Source: Candidatus Binatia bacterium (lineage in GTDB: Bacteria; Desulfobacterota; Binatia; UBA1149; CAITLU01). From it: a stretch of DNA of 64,000 bases. This document shows positions 43,534-52,589 of the stretch, one piece after another; position 1 is the stretch's first letter; the number at the start of each line of letters is the position of its first letter. The DNA lies in NCBI GenBank assembly GCA_036493895.1, contig DASXOZ010000048.1, positions 1-64,000 on the forward strand. The letters run 5' to 3'. Under the pieces are notes generated by a model. That model ran no database searches. It had not been told where the DNA came from and was given only the letters and a program-made list of their open reading frames with translations. The translations under genes and the position numbers were made by a program.

Positions 43534-44166
43534 ATGCCGCGCGACAGCCTCTTTGCCGATGAAGCGCAGCACCTCGCACGCCTGCCGATTGCCGACGCCG
43601 AGGTGCTGTTTCTTCGCTGGCTCGACCTCGGGCAGGAGCCGGAGGCGGTTCTTCGAAGACTGATCGACGAGAGCGACTGGCGTGGCGAGACGATCCGGGT
43701 CTGGGACAAGACGTACCTTCAACCGCGCCTCATTGCGTGGCACGGCGACGACGGCACCGGCTACCGTTACAGCGGTCGTCATCACGAGCCGATGCCGTGG
43801 ACGCCGCTGCTGCTCGATCTTCGCGGCCGTGTCGAGGCTGCGGCCGGCTGCCGGTTCGACAGCGTCCTCGTGAACTTCTATCGCGACGGCAACGACAGCG
43901 TCGCGATGCACAGCGACGACGAAGGCGAGCTTGGGCCGGAGCCGGTGATCGCATCGCTCAGCCTCGGCCGGACGCGCACCTTCGTGATGCGCCACAAGAC
44001 GGATCGCTCGCAGAAGATCCGGCGCCTCGAACTTCCTTCCGGCAGCCTGCTCGTGATGCGCGGAGAAACGCAGCGCCACTGGCAACACGGGGTCCCGAAG
44101 GTGAAGGCGCCGTGCGGTCCGCGCATGAACCTCACGTTTCGCCGCCTGCTTGCGTGGCGCGGCTGA
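43534..44166 (+). CDS. AlkB-like 2-oxoglutarate/Fe(II) oxygenase
   Basis: A 210-aa protein (ATG 43534; GTG 43528 possible). It has the AlkB double-stranded beta-helix with the iron ligands in SVAMHSDDEGEL (H-x-D) and HWQHGVPK, and the 2-oxoglutarate Arg pair in RMNLTFRRL. The segment YLQPRLIAWHGDDGTGYRYSG is typical of ALKBH2/3-type bacterial proteins that repair alkylated bases by oxidative demethylation. The substrate is inferred from the family. Confidence 0.9.
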   Translation: MPRDSLFADEAQHLARLPIADAEVLFLRWLDLGQEPEAVLRRLIDESDWRGETIRVWDKTYLQPRLIAWHGDDGTGYRYSGRHHEPMPWTPLLLDLRGRVEAAAGCRFDSVLVNFYRDGNDSVAMHSDDEGELGPEPVIASLSLGRTRTFVMRHKTDRSQKIRRLELPSGSLLVMRGETQRHWQHGVPKVKAPCGPRMNLTFRRLLAWRG

Positions 44167-44182
44167 GCGATCGTCGCTTCGC

Positions 44183-44968
44183 TCAGGGAATCTCGGTGAA
44201 CCACGGGTAGCGCGTAATCTCGCGGTACCCCATCCGAAGGTAGATCGGCTCTCCCATCACCGAGGCCTGCAGCGCGGCGAATTTCGCACCCATGTCGAAG
44301 CCGGCGTTGGTCGCGGCGCGCGTGCACGCCTCGGCAAGCCCGCGTCCGCGCGCCTCGGGCGTCGTGCCTACCCAATAGATGCCGGCGACTCCGTGCGAGA
44401 CCAGCACCATCGCTGCCGCCGCCGGCGTGCCGTCGAGCCTTGCGATGAACGCCGCGACCTGGGGGAGCTCGAAGAAGCGATGGTCCGCGAACTGTTTCGT
44501 GGCGACGTCCGGTGGCATTCCGTATGTCGCGTATGCAGACGCGGAAACCGCGGCGAAAGCGCGCGCTCCGTCGCCGCCGTGCACGCGCTCGATCGATGCG
44601 CCGGCGGGAAGCGGCTTGTCATCGAGCCTTTTGTCGCACGCCATTCCGGGGCTGTTGCCGAAACGACCGACGCCTTCGCTCTCGAGAAGCGCCGCGAGAT
44701 CGTCGTCCCGGTGCATCATCGCGATGAAGGTATAGCCGTGGCCGCGGTCGCGGAAGAACGCGCGGGTACGCGCGACGACGTCGGTGGCCGTTACGCAGAC
44801 GTCCGTGCGCATCACTCCGGTGAAGCCGACCGGAAAACGGTGGCCCGGCGCAAAGAATACCAGGCCGTCCTCCTCGTGCACGATGCCGCCGGCGGTCGAG
44901 CGCGCGCCCTCGCGATTGAATTCGATGAGGTTGAGGTCGGCCCTTACGAGAAGCTCTGCGTCGTCCAT
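44183..44968 (-). CDS. GNAT-family N-acetyltransferase
   Basis: A 261-aa two-part GNAT protein starting at ATG 44968. The C-terminal acetyl-CoA domain shows VAAFIARLDGTPAAAAMVLVSHGVAGIYWVGTTPEARGRGLAEA, where the ARGRG loop corresponds to the Q/RxxGxG/A pyrophosphate-binding motif. The N-terminal half is a degenerate GNAT-like domain. The acceptor substrate is unknown. It is convergent with the AlkB-like gene (16-bp gap). Confidence 0.85.
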   Translation of the reverse strand: MDDAELLVRADLNLIEFNREGARSTAGGIVHEEDGLVFFAPGHRFPVGFTGVMRTDVCVTATDVVARTRAFFRDRGHGYTFIAMMHRDDDLAALLESEGVGRFGNSPGMACDKRLDDKPLPAGASIERVHGGDGARAFAAVSASAYATYGMPPDVATKQFADHRFFELPQVAAFIARLDGTPAAAAMVLVSHGVAGIYWVGTTPEARGRGLAEACTRAATNAGFDMGAKFAALQASVMGEPIYLRMGYREITRYPWFTEIP

Positions 44969-45041
44969 CCGGCGACCATGCGACGGGAACGCGGCAAAGG
45001 AAAGAAAAGCCGGGGCCGTACGCGCCGCCCTGCGTCGCGGC

Positions 45042-46121
45042 TCAGCGCGCTGCCGCGTCGGCGTCCTCGTCCCGCGGCGGCAGCGTGAATGTCTCGCCGA
45101 TCTTCAGCACCTTGACGCGACTGCGATCGCCGTCGTCGGCGTCGACGGCCTCCATCAGGTCCTTCGGCGGCTGGTCCAGCGGCTCGAACGAAAGGTCGAA
45201 CGTGCCCCAGTGCATCGCGATCATGTAGCGCGCCCCGAGATCCTGGAACGCGCGGTACGCTTCGGCGGGATTCTCGTGCTGCTCGCGCATGAACCAGCGC
45301 GGCTCGTAGGCGCCGATCGGCAGCAGCGCGACGTCGATGGGCGCGAACCTTCGGCCGTACTCGCGAAATCCGTGGAAGTAGCCGGTGTCGCCGGCGAAGT
45401 AGTAGCGCGTCGTCCCCGAGTCGATCAGCCACGAGCACCACAGCGTGCGGTTGGGCGGCTGGTCGATGCGCCGTGACCAGTGCTGGGCCGGCAGGCACGT
45501 GATCGTCCAGCGGCCGTTCTGCGCGCTCTGCCACCAGTCCAGCTCGACGACGTTGTCGCGGCCGTGGCGGCGGAACCATTCGGCCAGCCCGAGAGGCACG
45601 AACCAGTGCATCGTCGCCGGCAGCCCCTCCACCGAGCCTGCATCCAGGTGATCGTTGTGGCTGTGCGAGATCACGCCCATCGCGTCGGCCGGGATCGATT
45701 CGATCGGAAGCCCCGGCGGCGTGTGGCGTTTCACGACGATCATGCGGCGCGCGAAGTTCGGATCGGTGACGACGACGTCGCTGCCGTCGTGGATCGCCAT
45801 CGTCGAATGGCCTATCCACGTGATACGCGGCTGCGGCGCCGGCACCGAAAGCTCGCTGCCGTCGTTGGGGACCACCGGCAGCTCGGGTGTGTGGCTGCGG
45901 TCGAACGGGTTGCGGGTCAGCACGAGGCGGAAAATGCGCGTGCTCGGCGGCGTGAACGGGTGCCACGGGTTGAAGTAGATGCCGTTCTCCACGTGCGCCG
46001 CGTACAGCGACGCCGGATCGTCCCAGGATCCATAGGGCCTCTGGCCAACCGGATAGGGAAGGCAGCCCGCGCTGAGGCACGCCGCCGCGACGACGGCGAG
46101 CAGGAACGGACGCAGGCTCAC
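45042..46121 (-). CDS. Metallo-beta-lactamase-fold lipoprotein (NAPE-PLD/UlaG-like)
   Basis: A 359-aa hydrolase starting at ATG 46121 with a lipoprotein signal (MSLRPFLLAVVAAACLSAGC, lipobox LSAGC). The zinc motif is ISHSHNDHLD, with further ligands in FAGDTGYFHG and AMHWGTFDL. This is the layout of the NAPE-PLD-like/Beta_lactamase_2 group, which includes phospholipase-type and lactonase enzymes. An envelope phosphodiesterase activity is possible but not shown. It is divergent from the ABC transporter locus. Confidence 0.85.
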   Translation of the reverse strand: MSLRPFLLAVVAAACLSAGCLPYPVGQRPYGSWDDPASLYAAHVENGIYFNPWHPFTPPSTRIFRLVLTRNPFDRSHTPELPVVPNDGSELSVPAPQPRITWIGHSTMAIHDGSDVVVTDPNFARRMIVVKRHTPPGLPIESIPADAMGVISHSHNDHLDAGSVEGLPATMHWFVPLGLAEWFRRHGRDNVVELDWWQSAQNGRWTITCLPAQHWSRRIDQPPNRTLWCSWLIDSGTTRYYFAGDTGYFHGFREYGRRFAPIDVALLPIGAYEPRWFMREQHENPAEAYRAFQDLGARYMIAMHWGTFDLSFEPLDQPPKDLMEAVDADDGDRSRVKVLKIGETFTLPPRDEDADAAAR

Positions 46122-46210
46122 CGCACGCAGACTGAGGCGAACCGGGCGCGAGTCAACTCGCGCAGATCGCCGTCGTTGTGCGACCGGCGGCGCCCGGGTC
46201 TAATGACGCG

Positions 46211-47548
46211 GTGGATCGTCGCTGGATCGTTCCCGCCGCAGGCGCTGTCGCGGTGCTTCTCGTGGTCACTCCGATGTTGCTGTCCCACTTCGGCGGCGAT
46301 CGGGACGAAGTCGTCTTCTGGGCGATGGGCAGCGAAGCCGAGGTGGCCGATTCGCTGCTGGACGGGTTTCGCGCCGCGGAGCCCGGCATCGCCGTGCACG
46401 TCCAGCGCATCCCGTGGAGCGCGGCGCACGAGAAACTGCTGACAGCCTACGTCGCCGGCGCGATGCCGGACGTGTTCCAGATCGGAACGACGTGGGTACC
46501 GGAGTTCGCCGAGCTGGGCGCCCTGGAGCCGATGGACGAGCGGATTGCGTCGCTTCCCGGCGGCGGCAAGACGTTCTTCCCCGGTGCGCTCGATACGTGC
46601 GTGATCGGCGCAAAGGCGCTTGCCGTGCCGTGGTACATCGACACGCGCATCCTGTTCTATCGCCAGGACCTGCTTCGCGAAGCCGGTGTCGCCGAGCCGC
46701 CGCACGAGTGGCAACAGTGGCGCGACGCGATGCAGAAGTTCCGCGACGCAGGCGATCCGGCGCATCCCCGCTATGGCGCTTTTCTGCCGATCGACGAATG
46801 GCAGGTGCCGGTCGCACTGGTGCTGCAGCAGGGCGGAAGCCTGCTTCGCGACAACGACTGCTACGGGAACATGCAGAGCGCCGAGGCGCGCCGCGCGCTC
46901 GGCTTCTACGTCGACCTGTTTCACAGCGGCCTGGTGCCGCAGCGCTCGGCGGCGCAGATTGCCAATCTTTACCGGGAGTTCGCGCAGGGCTACTTCGCGT
47001 ATTTCGTCTCGGGGCCCTGGAGTCTCTCGGAAGTCGCAAAGGTCTTTCCCGTATACGCTCTGCACGACAAGTGGGAGACGGCTCCTCTGCCGGCTCCTCA
47101 TGCAGCGGAGGGACGCTTCGGAGTCTCGATCGCCGGCGGCGCCGACCTGGCGATCTCGCCGGCGTCACCGCGCAAGGAAAAGGCCTGGAAGCTCGTTCGC
47201 TACCTGACAGCAGGCCATGGCGCGTGGGATTTCCGGAAAAAGGCCGAAGCTTTGCCGGCCAGGCGCGAGGTCTACGATCACGACAGGATGTCGTACCAGG
47301 ACCGGCTCCAGCTCTCTTTCGTCTCGCAGATCGAGAACCTTGCCACTCCGCCGAAAATCCCCGAATGGGAGCGCATCGCCGCCAAGCTGACGCTGCATCT
47401 CGAGCGCATCGTGCGCGGCGACGCGACGATGGACCAGGGGCTGGCCGACCTCGACTACGACATCGACTCGATCCTGGAAAAACGCCGCTCGCTGCTCGCC
47501 TCCCGCGGCACGCCGTGCACGACCCCGGGCCCGGGGGCGAGAACATGA
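46211..47548 (+). CDS. Sugar ABC transporter substrate-binding protein
   Basis: A 445-aa binding protein of the MalE/family-1 class. I prefer GTG 46211 to GTG 46178. An N-terminal hydrophobic segment (VPAAGAVAVLLVVTPMLLSH) serves as signal or anchor. Residues following include VVFWAMGSEAEVADSLLDGF, AYVAGAMPDVFQIGTTWVPEFAELG and VPWYIDTRILFYRQDLLREAG, which are typical of disaccharide and oligosaccharide binders. Its stop overlaps the first permease by 4 bp. It should deliver a carbohydrate to the permeases downstream, and the GH94-type gene in the same run suggests a beta-gluco-oligosaccharide. Confidence 0.9.
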   Translation: MDRRWIVPAAGAVAVLLVVTPMLLSHFGGDRDEVVFWAMGSEAEVADSLLDGFRAAEPGIAVHVQRIPWSAAHEKLLTAYVAGAMPDVFQIGTTWVPEFAELGALEPMDERIASLPGGGKTFFPGALDTCVIGAKALAVPWYIDTRILFYRQDLLREAGVAEPPHEWQQWRDAMQKFRDAGDPAHPRYGAFLPIDEWQVPVALVLQQGGSLLRDNDCYGNMQSAEARRALGFYVDLFHSGLVPQRSAAQIANLYREFAQGYFAYFVSGPWSLSEVAKVFPVYALHDKWETAPLPAPHAAEGRFGVSIAGGADLAISPASPRKEKAWKLVRYLTAGHGAWDFRKKAEALPARREVYDHDRMSYQDRLQLSFVSQIENLATPPKIPEWERIAAKLTLHLERIVRGDATMDQGLADLDYDIDSILEKRRSLLASRGTPCTTPGPGART

Positions 47549-48465
47549 AGGCCCGCGATGCCCGCAGCACAGCCGGTCTGCTGCTTGCCGGTCCTGCGCT
47601 CGCGTTGATCGTCGTGTTTTTCTTTCTCCCGGTTGCCGCGTCCCTGCTGCTGAGCGTCACCGATTTCGATGTCTACGCGCTGGCGAATCCTCACGACCTG
47701 CGCTTCGTCGCGCTCGACAACTACCGCGCGCTTCTTGCCGATCCCCAGTTCTGGACCGCGCTCCGCAATACTTTTTATTTCGTGCTCGTCGGCGGTCCGC
47801 TTTCGATCGGCGTCTCGCTGGCCGCCGCGCTGCTCGTCGACTCGCGCGTGGCGCGCATGAAAGGCCTCATGCGCACGGTGTTCTTCCTGCCGGTGACGAC
47901 GACGATCGTCGCGGTCGCGGTGGTGTGGCGCTATCTTTACCACCCGCGGTTCGGGCTCATCGACCAGGCGCTGGGGGCATTCGGAGTAAGACCGGTGGAC
48001 TGGCTCGGCGATCCGGTGTGGTCGATGCCGGCGATCATCCTCATGGCCGTGTGGAAGAACTTCGGTTTCAACATGATCATCCTGCTGGCCGGCCTGCAGG
48101 GGATTCCCGAGAGACTGTACGAAGCGGCCAGCCTCGACGGCGCCGGTGCGTGGCGCCGCCTTCGCTCCATCACGCTGCCTCTTCTAGCGCCGACTCTCGG
48201 CTTCGTCTCACTGCTGACCGCGATCGGCTACTTCCAGCTCTTCGCCGAGCCTTACGTAATGACGCAGGGCGGGCCCGCCGGCAGCACGCGCAGCATCGTG
48301 CTGCTGATGTACGAAGAGGGATTCCGCTGGTGGAACCTCGGCCGCGCGGCGGCCGTGGCATTCCTGCTCTTCGTCGTGCTGCTGGCGGCGACCGCGATTC
48401 CCGTGGCGCTGCGGCGACTTCGCAGACCGGCGCTTTTCGCGACGGGCGAAGGAGTCCATCGATGA
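47545..48465 (+). CDS. Sugar ABC transporter permease (MalF-like)
   Basis: A 306-aa permease with six spans. It has the coupling (EAA) loop ERLYEAASLDGAGAWRRLRSITLPLLAP, where the ATPase docks. ATG 47545 overlaps the binding-protein stop (ATGA). It forms a heterodimer with the next gene, which it overlaps by 4 bp. Confidence 0.95.
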   Translation: MKARDARSTAGLLLAGPALALIVVFFFLPVAASLLLSVTDFDVYALANPHDLRFVALDNYRALLADPQFWTALRNTFYFVLVGGPLSIGVSLAAALLVDSRVARMKGLMRTVFFLPVTTTIVAVAVVWRYLYHPRFGLIDQALGAFGVRPVDWLGDPVWSMPAIILMAVWKNFGFNMIILLAGLQGIPERLYEAASLDGAGAWRRLRSITLPLLAPTLGFVSLLTAIGYFQLFAEPYVMTQGGPAGSTRSIVLLMYEEGFRWWNLGRAAAVAFLLFVVLLAATAIPVALRRLRRPALFATGEGVHR

Positions 48466-49289
48466 GTCGCCGGAGCCTGGCCGCCGCAGTTGCCGTCAAC
48501 GTGCTGCTCGTGGTTGCCGCCGCGCTGACGCTGTTCCCGCTGCTGTGGATGCTGTCGGCGTCGCTGATGCCGTCCGGCGAAGCGCTGTCGATCCCGCCCA
48601 GGCTTCTGCCGAGCGCACCGACGCTCGAGCACTACCGCGATCTTTTCGCCCGGCTGGACCTGGCTCATTCCATCGGCGCGAGCCTGTTCGTGTCGCTGGC
48701 GGCGACGTTTTTCTCCGTCTGCTTCAACGCGATGGCAGGCTATGCCTTCGCGAAGCTTCCGTTCGCCGGTCGCGAAAACCTGCGACGGCTTTTTCTGGCT
48801 GCGCTGGTCATCCCCGGGCAGGTCGCCATGCTTCCGCTGTTCCTGCTTCTGCGGCAGATGCACCTGGTGGGAAGCTGGTGGGGAGTCGTCGTGCCGGGCA
48901 TGGCGAGCATCTTCGGAATCTTCCTCGTCGGGCAGTACGCGCAGTCGATTCCCGATGCGCTGCTCGACGCCGCGCGCGTCGACGGTGCAAGCGAGTTGCG
49001 CATCTTCACCGAGATTGCGCTTCCTCTTTGCCGGCCCATTCTCGTGACGCTCGCCGTCGCGACGTTCATGGGCACGTGGAACGATTTTCTCTGGCCCCTG
49101 GTCGTCTTGTCCGACGATCGGCTCTACACGCTTCCCGTCGCGCTGGCCGGACTGTTCGGAGAGCACGTGCAGGACACCGAGCTGATGATGGCCGGCGCAG
49201 TCGTGACCGTGATTCCTGTCATGCTCGTATTCCTGCTGCTGCAGCGCTACTACGTGGCGGGCCTGACGGCCGGTGGCCTCAAGGGCTGA
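48462..49289 (+). CDS. Sugar ABC transporter permease (MalG-like)
   Basis: A 275-aa permease starting at ATG 48462, overlapping the MalF-like stop. It has the EAA loop IPDALLDAARVDGASELRIFTEIALPLCRPI and the C-terminal motif YYVAGLTAGGLKG typical of MalG-type proteins. No ATPase gene follows; the probable ATPase is at 58726-59841 on the other strand. Confidence 0.95.
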   Translation: MSRRSLAAAVAVNVLLVVAAALTLFPLLWMLSASLMPSGEALSIPPRLLPSAPTLEHYRDLFARLDLAHSIGASLFVSLAATFFSVCFNAMAGYAFAKLPFAGRENLRRLFLAALVIPGQVAMLPLFLLLRQMHLVGSWWGVVVPGMASIFGIFLVGQYAQSIPDALLDAARVDGASELRIFTEIALPLCRPILVTLAVATFMGTWNDFLWPLVVLSDDRLYTLPVALAGLFGEHVQDTELMMAGAVVTVIPVMLVFLLLQRYYVAGLTAGGLKG

Positions 49290-49316
49290 GCGCAACTGCG
49301 CCGGAGCCGATTTTCC

Positions 49317-52300
49317 TTGCTTCTGCTTCGACGCCTCGCGCTTGCGCTCCTCCTGCTTGCGGCCCCGCTGGCGCCGGCGCCTGCTGGCGCCGAGTCGCCG
49401 GCCGCGCGGGCGCCAGGCGCAATGGCGACGGGCCCGGTACAGGTCGATTCCGGAGAAGACGCATCCGCGTGGACCGCGCTCGCGTCGCCGAGTGCGCAGG
49501 CGAGCATCGTTGCCGGAAGCGGCAGCGAAGGTGGCGCGATCTGCCTCGATTTCGATCTCGGCAGGGGACGAAGTCACGCGATCGCGCGCCGCAACGTCTC
49601 GATCGACCTTCCTGACGACTACATGTTCGTGTTCCGTATCCGCGGCGACGCGGAGCCGAACACGATCGAGATCAAGTTCATCTCCGGCGAAAACGTCTGG
49701 TGGAGGCGTCTGCCCGACTACGAGATTCCCCACGACTGGACGGAGCTGAGAGTTTCGCGTCCGCGCATTTCATTTGCGTGGGGACCTGCCGGCGGCGGCA
49801 TGCCGTCGCACCTGGATGCGATCGAAATCGCAGTGGTCGCGGGCAAGGGCGGAAAGGGGCGACTGTGGATCGACGAGATCCGCGTCGAGCCGCGCGATGA
49901 GAGAGCGGCAGCCGAGCCTCCGAAGGTCAGCACCAGCTCCAACGGGGAAGATGCTTCGCATCTGCTCGACGGCAACGAGGCGACGGCGTGGTACAGTGCA
50001 TCCGGCGACTCTGCGCCCGAGGTGACGCTGGATTTCCACCAGCCGTTCGAGCTCGGCGGCCTCGAGATCGACTACGTCGATGCGCAGATTCCGCGCGCGT
50101 ACATCGTCGATGCGTCGAAGGACGCATCGGACTGGCAGGAGATCCGCCGGTTCACCAGGGCGCGGGGTCCGACGGACGCCGTTTATACTCCCGACGTCTA
50201 CGCGCGATTCGTGAGGCTGCGCTACTCCGTCGGCCCCGGTCGCACCATCGCGATCCGCGAGATCCGTCCCCAGCCGTTCGAGTTCTCGGCTTCACGCAAC
50301 GGATTTGCGGCCGGCATCGCCGCGCAGGCGCCGCCGGGACAGTATCCGCGCTATTTCTCCGGCGAGCAGAGCTACTGGACCGTCGTCGGCGTGGCCGACG
50401 GCAAGCAGGAGGCGCTCATCAACGAGGAAGGAAGCGTCGAAGTCGATGCCGGCGCCTTCACCCTCGAGCCTTTCGTCACCACGGACGACGGGGTGAGGAC
50501 GTGGAAGGACGCTACCCACGAAGTCCGCCTCGAAGACGGCTACCTTCCGATACCCACCGTCGTTCGCCGCGACGGCGATCTCACGCTGGCAATCACGGCA
50601 TTCGCATCGGGAACGCCACAGGCAGGAACCCTGTACGTGCGCTACCGCGCAACGGCGGCGACGGAGCGAAAGCTCGGCCTGGTGGTCGCGCTGCGGCCGT
50701 TCCAGGTGCTGCCGCCGTGGCAGGCACTCAATCGCACCGGCGGCGTATCCACGCTGACGCGGATTTCGCGCACCGGATCGACCATTCACGCCGACGATCG
50801 CCGTGTCGTTGCTCTGAGCAAACTCGACGCGTTCGGAGCGGCAGCCTTCGAGGAAGGCGACATCACGGCGTTTCTCGCCGATCATTCGCTGCCGTCTTCG
50901 GCGGCCGTCGACGATTCCTTCGGCGCCGCATCGGCCGCACTTGCGTGGGAGTTCGACGTTTCGAGCACGCCTCGCGATGTGTGGATCGCGGTGCCGTGGG
51001 CGCGCGCTTCCGTCGTCGCGGCGGATGCCGCGGGTGCGGAAAAGGCGCTCGCTGAGACCAGAGGCTGGTGGCACGGGCGCCTCGACAGCGTGGACATCGA
51101 GCTTCCGCGCGCGGAGAAAGCCTGGGTCGAGTCCTTGCGCAGCAATCTTGCCTACGTGCTGATCAACCGCGACGGCCCGGCGATCCAGCCTGGTTCGCGC
51201 ACTTACGAGAGGTCATGGATCCGCGACGGCGCGATGACGTCGAGCGCCCTTCTCGAGCTCGGCCTGGCGCAGGAGGCCAAGGAGTTTCTCCGCTGGTTCT
51301 CCGGTTTCGTCGATCGCGACGGGCGCGTGCCTTGCTGCGTCGATGCGCGCGGCGCCGACCCTGTTGCGGAGAACGACAGCTACGGCGAATTCATCTGGGG
51401 TGTGGCCGAAGTCTGGCGCTTTACGCGCGACCGCGCTTTCGTGCAGGACCTGTGGCCACGCGTCAAGGCGGCTGCCGGCTACATGAACCGGCTGCGCGCG
51501 ACGCGAATGACCGAGGCCTACCGCAGCGGCGATCGCCACGCGATGTACGGCCTGCTTCCGGAATCGATCAGCCACGAAGGCTACAGCGCGAGGCCGGTGC
51601 ACTCGTACTGGGACCAGGCCTTCGCACTGCGCGGATTTACCGATGCCGCAATGCTTGCCGGCGTCGTCGGTGACAACGAGACCGAGGCGGCGCTGGCGGC
51701 CGATCGCGACGAGTTCGAGAAAGACTGGAGCGCCTCGATTCGCGCGGTGATCGAGGCGCACCACATGGACGTCGCGCCGGCATCGGTGGAGCTGGCCGAC
51801 TTCGATCCGACGTCCACCGCGGTCAGTTTCCTGCTCGGCAGCGACCACGTCTATCCCCGCGACGTCCTCGAGCGCTCGTGGGAGAAGTACGCACGCGAAC
51901 TCGGCGCACGTCGCGACGCGCATTCGCCGGGAGTCGGCTATACCGGCTACGAGCTGCGGAACGCGATCGCGCTGATGCTGGTCGGGCGCAAGTCCGATGC
52001 CCTTGCGCTGCTTGGATGGATGGTCTCCGACCAGAGGCCGCCGGCGTGGCACCAGTGGCCCGAGATCTCGTGGACGGTTCCTACCGAGCCTCAGTTCCTC
52101 GGCGACCTGCCGCACACGTGGATCGGCTCGACGTACGTGCACGCGCTGCGAAGCCTCATGGTGATGGAGCGCGACGAGGAAGCGGGAGCGCGGCGGCAGC
52201 CGCCTTCTCTGCTCATCGGAGCGGGCATTCCTCTTTCCTGGCTGGACGGAGGCGAGACCGTTCGCGGCCGCGACCTGCCGACCTGGTTCGGACCCGTTTC

Positions 52301-52589
52301 GGTTTCGTGGAGCCGCGACCAGGGCGCGACCGCAGCAGCGGAGCGCCCGGTGCGAATCGACATCGCTTCGGGGGGTGGGCTGCCTGGTTCGTCCGCTGCG
52401 CACGGGAGCGGGCGGCGGTTCGAGGTTCCCGAAGGTGGCATCGAGGTGGCCGCGCCGTTTGGCGCAGATGTGGATACGGTAACGGTCGACGGCGTCGTCG
52501 ATCGGCTCGAAAAAGGTGCCGTGCGGGTGCGCCGGCTACCGGCCACCGTAGTCTTCCAGTATAAGCCGCCACTGGAGAAACCATGGTGA
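49317..52589 (+). CDS. Secreted discoidin / six-hairpin glycosidase
   Basis: A 1090-aa exported enzyme starting at TTG 49317 with a signal peptide (LALALLLLAAPLAPAPAGAES). Residues about 40-195 form a carbohydrate-binding-like beta sandwich. Residues about 205-320 form an F5/8C discoidin domain (HLLDGNEATAWYSASG, WQEIRRFTR, ARFVRLRYSVG). The region from about 590 to 970 is an (alpha/alpha)6 glycosidase fold, with the glucoamylase-like SWIRDGAMTSSALLELGL and several acidic candidates. It does not fit a GH family I can name; GH15/GH63-like is the nearest impression. It overlaps the next gene by 7 bp, so it belongs to the ABC-importer operon and probably trims the polysaccharide before uptake. 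Confidence 0.8.
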   Translation: MLLLRRLALALLLLAAPLAPAPAGAESPAARAPGAMATGPVQVDSGEDASAWTALASPSAQASIVAGSGSEGGAICLDFDLGRGRSHAIARRNVSIDLPDDYMFVFRIRGDAEPNTIEIKFISGENVWWRRLPDYEIPHDWTELRVSRPRISFAWGPAGGGMPSHLDAIEIAVVAGKGGKGRLWIDEIRVEPRDERAAAEPPKVSTSSNGEDASHLLDGNEATAWYSASGDSAPEVTLDFHQPFELGGLEIDYVDAQIPRAYIVDASKDASDWQEIRRFTRARGPTDAVYTPDVYARFVRLRYSVGPGRTIAIREIRPQPFEFSASRNGFAAGIAAQAPPGQYPRYFSGEQSYWTVVGVADGKQEALINEEGSVEVDAGAFTLEPFVTTDDGVRTWKDATHEVRLEDGYLPIPTVVRRDGDLTLAITAFASGTPQAGTLYVRYRATAATERKLGLVVALRPFQVLPPWQALNRTGGVSTLTRISRTGSTIHADDRRVVALSKLDAFGAAAFEEGDITAFLADHSLPSSAAVDDSFGAASAALAWEFDVSSTPRDVWIAVPWARASVVAADAAGAEKALAETRGWWHGRLDSVDIELPRAEKAWVESLRSNLAYVLINRDGPAIQPGSRTYERSWIRDGAMTSSALLELGLAQEAKEFLRWFSGFVDRDGRVPCCVDARGADPVAENDSYGEFIWGVAEVWRFTRDRAFVQDLWPRVKAAAGYMNRLRATRMTEAYRSGDRHAMYGLLPESISHEGYSARPVHSYWDQAFALRGFTDAAMLAGVVGDNETEAALAADRDEFEKDWSASIRAVIEAHHMDVAPASVELADFDPTSTAVSFLLGSDHVYPRDVLERSWEKYARELGARRDAHSPGVGYTGYELRNAIALMLVGRKSDALALLGWMVSDQRPPAWHQWPEISWTVPTEPQFLGDLPHTWIGSTYVHALRSLMVMERDEEAGARRQPPSLLIGAGIPLSWLDGGETVRGRDLPTWFGPVSVSWSRDQGATAAAERPVRIDIASGGGLPGSSAAHGSGRRFEVPEGGIEVAAPFGADVDTVTVDGVVDRLEKGAVRVRRLPATVVFQYKPPLEKPW

